In this document: positions 47,606 to 64,000 of the stretch, piece by piece | Layout of the letters: every line of letters begins with the position of its first letter | Numbering within the stretch: the stretch's first letter is position 1 | Assembly (NCBI GenBank): GCA_943735955.1 | Contig: OX030968.1 | Coordinates: 1,258,747-1,322,746 of the forward strand | Length of the DNA stretch: 64,000 nucleotides | Reading direction: 5' to 3' | Source: Piscicola geometra | Taxonomy: Eukaryota; Annelida; Clitellata; Hirudinida; Piscicolidae | The notes under the pieces: model-generated | Seen by the model: only the letters and a program-made list of their open reading frames with translations | The model's database searches: none | What the model was told of the DNA's origin: nothing | Translations under genes and position numbers: made by a program

Positions 47606-49795
47606 ATGGGGGATGGTGGCGGAGATTTACTCCTTTGCAGAGTTGACTATGCTCGAGTGAGAAGTGCATTTTTAATAAACGTTTGTCTATTTTTAAGTGA
47701 ATTTCTTTCCTTTAGAAATATGCATTGATGGTGAAAACGTTAAAAAAAATATTAAGGCTTCGATGGAAAGGATAGTGGCCTTCAGTCTTCTTCCTGCTAG
47801 TGACAAGGAACCTTTAAACAAAGTCGTTTAATAAATCTGAACTAAATATCTATTTTAAACATCTGCATCTTAGTAAAGCTTTAGTAATTAGTAATAATGG
47901 ATTATTTCTGCTAGGTGGTTCTTGTGGACAGTGAAGGAGTATTGGAAATAGCTACTATCAACAATGACCAAATCAACGTAACAAATTATATTCGGTATTA
48001 GAAACACATTTTATAAATAATTTTTCTAAAGCCTCAGACAAGAGTGAGTTTGAGGGAGATCTGTCTCAAAATTGTAATGGCTGGAAAGCCAGGGAAAGAG
48101 AAGAACAGAATATTTGTGGCGACTGAGAGTGGAAAGATTCTTGGCTTTTCCAACAAAGGAAAGAAGTCTTTCGAAATGGAGTCAGATCTTTCTGAGCCAA
48201 TCAAAAGCTTGTGAGTGTTTATTTTGAAGCATGGAAAGTTGACTAACAAGTAAACTAAAATAAAATTTAGGTCCATAAAATTTTTTAACTTCCTCCTCCA
48301 CTTGCCACCCATAATATTGGCGCCCAACCCCCCCCCTTCAGTGATGTCCACGACACGGATGTATTTCTGATCAGTGACTACACCTACCGACACTTTTGCA
48401 AGGGAAACCAACTGGACTTTTATCTGAGTCCCGAAAAGTTGACAGCCATTACTGCCATTCCACTGGAGAGTGCAACTGGCGTGGTGGTTGTGATAGCTTG
48501 TATGGATAGAACTTTGAAGATTATGAAGGTCTTTGGAAGTGGGTGCTTGGCGGGGAAGGTCGTTGTTAGGAAAATTTTTAACAATTGCAATACTTTGTCG
48601 ATAAGCAGCTTTTAATGATTTGTTTTTTAAATATACCAAAATTGTTTAAATGTGCTTTCTAATGAGAAATAGAAGATACGATATATTCAAGTAATACATC
48701 ACAGGGTTCTGAGGTTGATTACAATATAAGACTGGATCAATATGCATCTTGTCTGTCTTTGTTTCCTGGAGGAGGAAGAGGTAGGTAGGCAGGGGCTGAG
48801 TGAGCGTTTGATTTGTGCGTTGTGGCGGGTAATTAAAACATTTTTCGAAAATCAAACATCAAAGTTTCACGAACAAAACTGAACTTTGAAACTTTTAGAG
48901 AATCTTTCTTTTTTTTAGAGGAAGGAAACACGATTCTATACGGGTGTTGTGACGGCAGCTTTGGCATGGCTGTAGTGAGCAGGTAAGTAACTAAATATTA
49001 TATTTATTTTCCACCTATACATTAAACTATTCCGACCAAATTCATTTCCGACACCGACATTCAAAAATGGCACACTATTTTTAGAGGACTCTTCACCATT
49101 CCACCATTAGCTAACAACATTCCACCATAAGCTCACACCATTCCACCATAATCTCACACCATTCCACCATTAGCTCACAACATTCCACCATTAGCTAACA
49201 ACATTCCACCATAAGCTAACAACATTCCACCATAAGCTAACAACATTCCACCACTGAATCCCACCACATTCCACCAGAAGCAACCAAACACCCCTATGGC
49301 ACACACGATCTCCCAAGAAGCACAATGGCGCCATAAGTTGCATGGCCTTCCTACACATTGCTGGTAACGGCTTTGAAGGAATCGGAAATGGAGGGGGAAG
49401 GTCTGGTGGTGTGAACATAGTGCTGGGCTTTGACGATGGTTGGGTGGAGGTCTACTCACCCCCCTTCGCTAACCAACCAAATCTCATTTTTTCAGCCGTG
49501 TGTTTTGTTTAATTATTTCATTTCTTAAATAATTTATGTGCTATTTAACATCATTTATTCTATATCGAATATATTTATATACTGAATCAAAAATTTACTT
49601 TATACTTTATTTATTTTATTTTATTATTTAACTTCTAGTGCCTAAACGAACGGATAGTTTCGTTAGAGGGTGGCAGACTAAATAGAGAGAGGGTGGCCGC
49701 TGAGGTGTTGTGTCTCACCTACTCGGGTGTGTGTTTGTTTGTGTTGGTGTGTGTGTGTGTGTTTGTGGGTGTGTGTGTGTGTGCGTGTGTGTGTT

Positions 49796-49859
<64 letters not shown>

Positions 49860-52833
49860 GATGGAGGACGAAATATTTTCGAGTAAACAATTCCAAGATG
49901 ATAAACTCATCGATGGAGCAAGCAGCCAATGACTACCACCACGACCACCACCACCACAGGCTGGCTTATAGGCTTGACGACAGACCACTCTATCATGCCA
50001 GACCAAGCCACTGATCACCACCATCTAGACAGCATCATCAAGCAGTCAGCCAACCAGGCGCTTGTCCAAGCCGCCCAGAAGCAAGAGGACTTGCAGCAGT
50101 ATCAGCAGCTGAAGGATGAAGTGAAGAGTTTGGAGAAGGAGGTGAAGAAGGCGAAAAGTAAATTCTACGAAGGGAAACTGAAAGCGAAAGTGATATCCAC
50201 TTCTGGGGGGTTTTCCGTTAAAGATTCTCTGACGTTGAATTGCCATCTCTTATGCTATGTTCTCAGTCTCGACTGCCACTCGCCCATTGACTTTGTGCTG
50301 TTGCAGGTGCCTTTGTGCTTTTCAAGATACTGCAAACCAAGTTTACTACTCAATATCTGAAATCTGTCATTACAAAAGTCTTCCACCTACCAGTCAAACA
50401 CCCTTCCACCACCACAACCACCACCAACCCACCCAGTCCAACACCCTTCCACCACAACCACCACCAACACACCCAGTCCAACACCCTTCCACCACCACCA
50501 CAACCACCACCAACCCACCCAGTCCAACATCCTCCTGAACATATTAGACTCCAGTGTCGACCAAGCCATCAGCAGCTCAACTCCATGTGCTCCTGATGTG
50601 AGAAATGTTACACTTTTTAAGGCTTTACAATACAATAAAAACAATTCAATAAAAACAATTCAATAAAATACCATAAAATACCATAAAAGACAATAAAATA
50701 CAATAAAATACAATAAAATACAATACAATAGAATATAATACAGAATAATTCAATACAAAACACTCACTCTTTCGGGATGCGACAGGATGACAATGTCATG
50801 TTGATGACTTTCCGTTGCCATGTCAACATCAACCGCCTGGAAATCAAGGTCTGATCAGTTGTAATGGTTCTATCTGGTTCTATCACACACTATAAGAACT
50901 ACAATATAAGCTCTATTAAGGCTTTTAAAACACGGAAACATTTATCATATAAATTTTAATGTATTTAAACCACTAAAACATTATCAGATAAACTTGTAAC
51001 ACATTAAAACCACTCAACCACATCCCCAAATTCTCTCCAGCATCCACCACTCCAAACCACCACAACTTCAGTTCGTCCCCAGGGAAGGACAACACGGACT
51101 CATCGCCGTGTATGTAGTCTCTAAGCTGCAGCCCCGTACGTGTGTGCAGAAAGACTACCGCATCAAGGCGTTGTCGATGCACTGTAGGGAGTATGGTGGT
51201 GATGAAGATGAAAATAATGGCGATGATGGGAGAGACGATGAAAGGGAAGAAAGTGAGAATCGAAAAAGTAAAAAGTGTAATTACTTGGAGTTAAAAGGAA
51301 ACTTTTCATTCAATAACATCCACTCTTGGCTTCTTTGTTGTCTTTGGGAGTTTCCAGAAAAGGTTCCTTCTACCCAGCCAGCCACTTTCTCTTTCCGTTC
51401 TCTGTACATGGAGACATGGGTCAGGTGTGAATACAGGTGGGTTAGAATTGTCAGCACACAAGTCCGCACACACACACACACAGACAGACACACACACACA
51501 CACGCAACCACATAAACACACACGCACACACACATACAGAGAAGGACAAGTACGCATACGCTCCGACAACCTTTCCAGCATGGCGGTCCTCAAAGATGTC
51601 CTGACAAAGATGGCGACTGAGAGTGGAGTCAAACTGGAAATCAACAGTGGTGGGTGGTGATGGTGGCATGGTGGTGGTGATGATGGCATGGTGGTGATAA
51701 TGGTGATGATGATGGCACGGTCGTGATAGGGGGGGTGATGGTGGCAAAACTTCTGATATTGAAAACCTATTTTTTTTGAATGGCACCCTACTGAACATTA
51801 AAAACAAAAATATATTTAAAAAAACTATATAATCTAAAACAACAACAATAACACTGAGATTTAACCAGTAACATCATTTCCTATGGGAACAGAGGTGAAT
51901 GATGGAACGGTGATGGCGGTGGTGGAGAGAGTGGCGAAAAAGCTAGATGAATTGCTGGTGTTGGCAAAGAAGGTGCAACTAATCGATGCATTGAAGGTTA
52001 TTTACAACATAGATATTATATTATTATTAATTTCAAAGGAAGAATAAGAAGAAAGATTTAGTAAATGTGATAGTCTTTGTGACACTCTCCGTTTTTACAA
52101 ATCCCTTTTCAAGAATATCTCTCTCCCTCTCTTCTCTCATCCTCTCTCCCTCTCCACTTCACTATTGTATTTTTCTACCATCTTTCCACCCCTTCTCCAC
52201 ATCACCATCTTTTTTTACCACCATCTCTCCATCATTCACCCTTCCCATCCACTTCACCATCTCTCTTCTCCACCCCCTATTTCTTCTTCTCCATCCCCTC
52301 TCTTCCACTCAGGAGATAGAGGGGAACGGGGCTGTAGTCTCAGGAGAGTTTGCTGACTTGCTGGGACAGTCCGAACCACTACTCAAACAACACCAGCAAC
52401 AGGCTGTCTCCATCGATACCTACTTTGGTGCGTTGTGCAGGTTTCGCGGGGATGTTGAGGTTTTAAATTTATTAAAAGGCGCTATATAACTTTGATTGCT
52501 TTAAACTTTTTTTAAGATTTGAATTTTAAATAATTGACGATTGATTAAAAAAAGTCTATTATTACAAGATGTAATTTATAAACAAATCAGCATTCATCCA
52601 ATGCACTTTTCTACAAACCCTCCCAAATGTCCTCTCCCTCTAAGTCCGACCCAAAACCCACCAAACGCCTTCAACCAATCACGACAGAGCTCCTCATCAC
52701 GCTGTATTCTGATTGGTTCAAGTGGAGGGGGGAGTCGGCGAGGAGAGGCGTTGAGAGGCTGAAGGAGATGGCGTCAGAGAAGAGCATCTCAAAAGTGGTG
52801 GCGTTCTTCGCTGAGGCTGCGAAGGGAGGATGA
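47606..52833 (+). CDS. BBS7: Bardet-Biedl syndrome 7 protein homologue (BBSome subunit)
   Basis: Exons: 47606-47656, 47757-47822, 47915-47977, 48038-48210, 48342-48528, 48705-48780, 48919-48982, 49278-49497, 49639-49726, 49960-50306, 50523-50597, 50786-50848, 51072-51436, 51540-51649, 51893-51996, 52313-52427, 52688-52833; 2313 nt, 770 residues, phase kept. BBS7 is part of the BBSome coat that exports membrane proteins from cilia. Landmarks: CRVDYAR start, FSLLPASDKE, RIFVATESGKILGFSNKGK, LISDYTYRHFCKG, ILYGCCDGSFG (N-terminal propeller to about residue 340), a coiled coil (about 350-400), NFSFNNIHSWLLCCL, SDNLSSMAVLKDVL, LLVLAKKVQLIDALK and the C-terminal VVAFFAEAAKGG. There is an acidic insertion of ~27 residues near 533-560. 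The second exon start at 47757 was chosen for fit to family length. The penultimate junction omits some residues expected from vertebrates. Confidence 0.95.
49097..49277. repeat. 21-bp minisatellite in BBS7 intron 7
   Basis: About eight copies of attccaccattagctaacaac with variants. The last, degenerate unit reads attccaccag, and that AG is the splice acceptor of exon 8. Confidence 0.92.
49727..49857. repeat. (TG)n tract in BBS7 intron 9
   Basis: Starts immediately at the donor (GTGTGTGTTTG) and covers more than half of the intron. The exon 10 acceptor is preceded by CCACCACCACCACAG. Confidence 0.95.
50399..50526. repeat. ~36-bp CCACC/CCCAGTCC minisatellite in BBS7 intron 10
   Basis: Three to four copies of a unit containing acccagtccaacacccttcc and ccaccaccacaac. 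The acceptor of exon 11 (acccag before 50523) is itself part of the unit. Confidence 0.9.
50628..50755. repeat. AATACAATAAA-type repeat in BBS7 intron 11
   Basis: Degenerate 10-15 bp AT-rich units (caataaaataccataaaat and similar). Confidence 0.85.
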
Positions 52834-53130
52834 TGATGATGATGATGTTGGGATAGAGATTGCGAAGGGATGATGATGATGATGATGTTGGGATGGAGGT
52901 TGTGAAGGGATGATGATGATGATGTTGGGATAGAGGCTGCGAAGGGATGACGATGATGTTGGGATGGAGGTTTGGTTGTGGTGTGGTTGTGGTGTGGTGT
53001 GGTCTGGTTGTGGTGTGGTCTAGTGTGGTGTGGTGTGGTTTGGTGTAGTGGGGTTTGGTGTGGTGGGGTTTGGTGTAGTGGGATTGTGTGTGGTTTAATT
53101 TGGTGGGGTGTTGTGTAGTGTGGTAGCATA
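52823..53130. repeat. Repeat spanning the BBS7 stop codon and 3' flank
   Basis: Four copies of a ~40-bp unit (tgcgaagggatgatgatgat then gatgttgggatagagg) run from 52823 to about 52970; the first contains the BBS7 stop TGA. A tract of GTGGTGTGGTT-type repeat follows to about 53130. Confidence 0.9.
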
Positions 53131-55196
53131 GTCAATTGGGGATAGTTAATTCTATGTCATAAGAGTGAAGGGCTTTTAAACTGAAGTATGGGTGTGATGA
53201 TGATGTCAGCTGGTGGTGTTAGTGTTAGACAAAAGTATGGTTGTGATGTAATGAGTGTGGATTGGTATGCTTGCGATACGGTGGTGATAGACTTTTAAAG
53301 GTATTTACTTAGAAACAAATCACGGAGATATTAATAAATGTCGAAATTTATTGTTTTATTGAACCTTTCAAGCCTTTCAAGTTTTAGAGATTTTCATTAA
53401 ATAATAACAGAAACTATATTTTAAAAAAATATATAATAATAATAAAAACCAATAAATATATTAATAACAATAAATATAATAATAAAAATATTGCATTTTA
53501 AAAAAAGGACGAAAGACTGAGTTAGCGAATCGATTTAATGTGAAGACAGCTTGCAATGGTGACAAAAAACAGCGTTAAAAGTTGGTTAAAGTCAGCTTCA
53601 AAGTCACTGCTATAGCCTTGCTCCAAGGTGATGAGGTAACGCAGACCTGATCTGGATTGAAATCAATGAGTGGCTTTAAATTTATGAAAATATATTGTCA
53701 ATTATTCGTTCGTTATGCCATAAACTCAGTTCATGATTGCAAAGCATTCCATTGGCTGCGTGAAAAGGAAATAGGAATCTAGTTAAATGAAAATCCACTG
53801 ATTGCCAAAGACATTCTGTAGGTCTTAATGAGATATTATTAGACCGTAAAACACGGTCCAGAATTAAAAGCTTAATGACTTGCCCTTACTTAACTATTTT
53901 TATCTTCTTGTTTTACCTTTGAAGATCTCTCAAGTATGAAATACTCTTCATTTACGACATTTTCCAAGATTTTTAAATATTTATTATTTTCTATTTATAG
54001 ATAAATTAATTTATTCAAAAACATCTGTATTATAATATTAATAATTTTTAATTTAACAAAATTATCGTTTTTCTTTATTACCCTCCATTCATTCACATTC
54101 TCTCTAATTTATCCCCAAATCATTAAAATTGTATATCTGAATATATTGTAAATTCCCGTCTATACAAAACCATTTTTCAATAATGCGATAGGCGTGGAGC
54201 CCTTTCCAAACAAACTTGATTGCCTTTCAAGATTGCCCAAGAGGAGATGACAAACGACATGTGATTAGAAGCACTCATCATAAGACCTTGAACAACCTTT
54301 GACTCTTGAACTAAGATGAATTATACAAGGGGTAATCATAATGTGTAATAACGGCACACAAAAACAAATGGGATTTTATGCCTTTTGGGATAAATAAATT
54401 ATTAATATATTTAATAATAAAAAATCATAACAGATAAAATGGAGGAATTTATAACTTTTTCATGCAAAACATTTAACAACTTTAACACTTAATATGAAAA
54501 TAATTAAAAAGTAATATAACTTGAAATGCAATAAAACTTCTTACTATTAATACAAAAATAATGAAAATAAAAATAAAATGAAAAAAAGCACAGAAAAAAG
54601 CAATGCAATTAGAACAGTAGTAAAATATGCGTATCAAACTTCTCATTGCAAATACTGGGTCTACACAAACCCCTGTTCACAACAAGTCACCATTAATAAT
54701 GCTGCCTGCAACACGGCTAACAATATTAATAATAGTTTTAATTTATTTTAAACAAAACACAAAATACTTTTTTTTTCTAACAGACGATGGTGAGTTAATG
54801 GGATATATGTTCAAGTAAATTAAAATCTCCAAAACAAGTTGTTGGCATTCAAAATTACCACATGAAAGTCACATGGCCGACTGCTAAGAACACACCAGGA
54901 AAATATGGAAATTTAAATGTGAGCTAAAGTTGAAGGTATAAAGGCCACTGATTAAAAGGGAAATGTGACCAGGTGCACAAGTTGATTTCTGATGACAGTA
55001 TGGCCTGTACTTTTTTCATAAAACTCCAACTTTTTTTACCCACAACCTGCCGTAAAACAGATAAATCTTTAAGCTTTATTATTACATTTCAATGAAATTT
55101 GTAAAAAAAATATTTTAAAAATTAATAAATGTTTTATGCTTCTGGTGTAGAAGAAAAACAATAAAAAAGCATCAAAACACTGAGCATGGACTGGGG
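53131..55196. other. AT-rich intergenic DNA, BBS7 to PC
   Basis: About 2 kb, over 65% AT by eye, with no open frame, repeat array or mobile-element signature that I can support. Confidence 0.6.
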
Positions 55197-55291
55197 TATA
55201 TAACGACGAGAAGTTGGGTTAGCTTTATGGGCTCAGAGTGTAGAGAAACTTTGAACTTAATCTGAGTGAAATTACATTTATCTTGAATTGA
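55197..55291 (+). promoter_or_regulatory. Possible PC promoter and non-coding first exon
   Basis: TATATAA at 55197-55203 is followed by a less AT-rich stretch (gttgggttagctttatgggc) and a good donor, AAAGTGAGT at about 55291. This could be the transcription start and leader exon spliced to the ATG exon of pyruvate carboxylase at 56558. Inference only. Confidence 0.35.
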
Positions 55292-55842
55292 AAGTGAGTT
55301 GTTTTTAACTTTTATTTGAAAAATGTATTAAATACATATCGAATGAATTTTTTGCATCAGAATATTAATTTAATTAATTTAATCTGTTTAAATTCAACCC
55401 TTGTACATAGCTAGTACTTAACAGGATTGAGACGTGAAACCCCATACACATAAAAACACACCTTCTGATCACTATCACACACACATACACACACACATTT
55501 ATTATCAATATATTGAAAACCTAAAATATGTATCCAATTAAAACGTTTTAACTTACCTTGTCTCATAGATAAATTGAGAAAAAAAAAGTTAATCTTTAAA
55601 ACAAAAACTAATTAAGTTGTTTCTATTAAAAAAGGTTTGATTATTTCTGGATACTCACTGCTTTACATCACAAGATTACTTGGTAGACTATTCCTAGGTG
55701 CTTCGGGAAATAAGCCACCTTTAAAACATCAACAAACAACAAACATGAAATGTTAGGCAAGATATTGTGAGTGTAGAGTAGAACGAGCGACATAGGCGTG
55801 CAAACTTGAATGAAAGTCTGCATACCGATTAATCAATAGAAC

Positions 55843-55962
<120 letters not shown>

Positions 55963-56557
55963 AGATAGCTATTGGTAGTATGAAATTTTTTTACTGTGAA
56001 ATATTAAAAGACAAGTGTAAACTAATTCTGCTAATGTTATACAAAATAAATTACAAAATACAACTTGTGTTATGATGTTTGTTATGATTTATAATCAAAT
56101 ACATAAAATAAAAATAGGTCTTCTATTGCACTTTATTACTTTATCCTCAAAAGAGCTCTACACAGAAAGAATATATAATGTATTCTTTCACAAACACAAC
56201 CACAGACCGTGTTATGGTAACTAACAAACCAACAAAACAGTTCAACGTGCGCGTGTATTCAAGGTTTGGAGAAGAAAGGTGCCTTGAAGGCTGAGTGAGA
56301 TTAGTTCGAAACATATATGGGACGAATCGAATGGCTTTTGAAATAACTGAAAATTGAAAGGGAAACCTTTGTGAGAGAAAAACAAACTTAAAAGAAAGTG
56401 TCAAACTTCAAAGGGGTGAAAGGTTGAAGGTGAGGTGAAAGAGAGAGAGAGGGAGCCGTCAACACTTCAACAACTACAACATCACCAGCATCAACACCAA
56501 CAACTTCAACACGACCAACAACACCAACTACAACATCAACAACACAAACTGGCAACA

Positions 56558-63881
<7,324 letters not shown>

Positions 63882-64000
63882 GTGGGTGGTGGGAGATGGG
63901 TGGGTGAAGGGTAGTGAAAAGTGGTGGTGAGAATGGAAAGATGAGTAGTGAGAGGTGGATAGTGGAAAGTGGGTGAAAGAAAAAGCACTATAATATCTTC
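63882..64000 (+). other. Start of the next PC intron, to window edge
   Basis: GTGGGTGGTGGGAGATGGGT directly follows the exon. G-rich tract, truncated by the window end. Confidence 0.7.

Overview
This is an animal nuclear genome window. Every recognisable gene is split by spliceosomal introns with GT..AG borders, and the set includes metazoan or cilium-specific families (FUZ, INPP5E, BBS7, abLIM-type LIM protein, fibrinogen-related proteins). I built the gene models by eye: each model below keeps phase across all listed exons and its product lines up with remembered family sequences. The AT-rich non-coding DNA, very heavy low-complexity load, fibrinogen-related proteins with a Cys-rich N-terminal domain and L2/CR1-like retroelements suggest a marine invertebrate, perhaps a lophotrochozoan. 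That taxonomic guess is weak.

Layout. 1-1117: a long open frame of unknown identity. 1118-9675: an ~8.6 kb variable minisatellite. 9676-13097: low-complexity spacer and candidate exons. 13098-14595 (-): a two-LIM abLIM/UNC-115-like gene. 15503-20230 (-): INPP5E orthologue ending in a CaaX box. 20508-24010 (+): SUPT3H (SAGA subunit Spt3), divergent from INPP5E across 277 bp. 24444-28658 (-): FUZ (planar-polarity effector). 30074-33174 and 34482-38261 (+): two tandem 407-residue fibrinogen-related genes, one carrying a hAT MITE and the other an L2/CR1-like LINE. 39071-46568 (-, 5' end not found): FAM114A, whose introns hold a MITE, two SINE copies and a decayed hAT transposon. 47606-52833 (+): BBS7, with a near-consensus RFX X-box upstream. 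56558-63881 (+, runs on past the annotated part): pyruvate carboxylase, whose first intron holds a 1.8 kb (CTA)n array.

How the genes relate. INPP5E (ciliary phosphoinositide phosphatase), FUZ (CPLANE, basal body and intraflagellar transport) and BBS7 (BBSome) all serve the primary cilium and lie within about 37 kb; the others (SUPT3H, FAM114A, pyruvate carboxylase) are housekeeping. The tandem fibrinogen-related genes are probably secreted lectin-like proteins. The most unusual structure is in the non-coding DNA: the giant stop-free minisatellite with a ~1.1 kb higher-order period, internal duplication of the CTA array, and several introns whose donor ends are G/T-rich repeats complementary to C/A-rich repeats at their acceptor ends. 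No CRISPR array, operon, rRNA or functional tRNA gene was seen.
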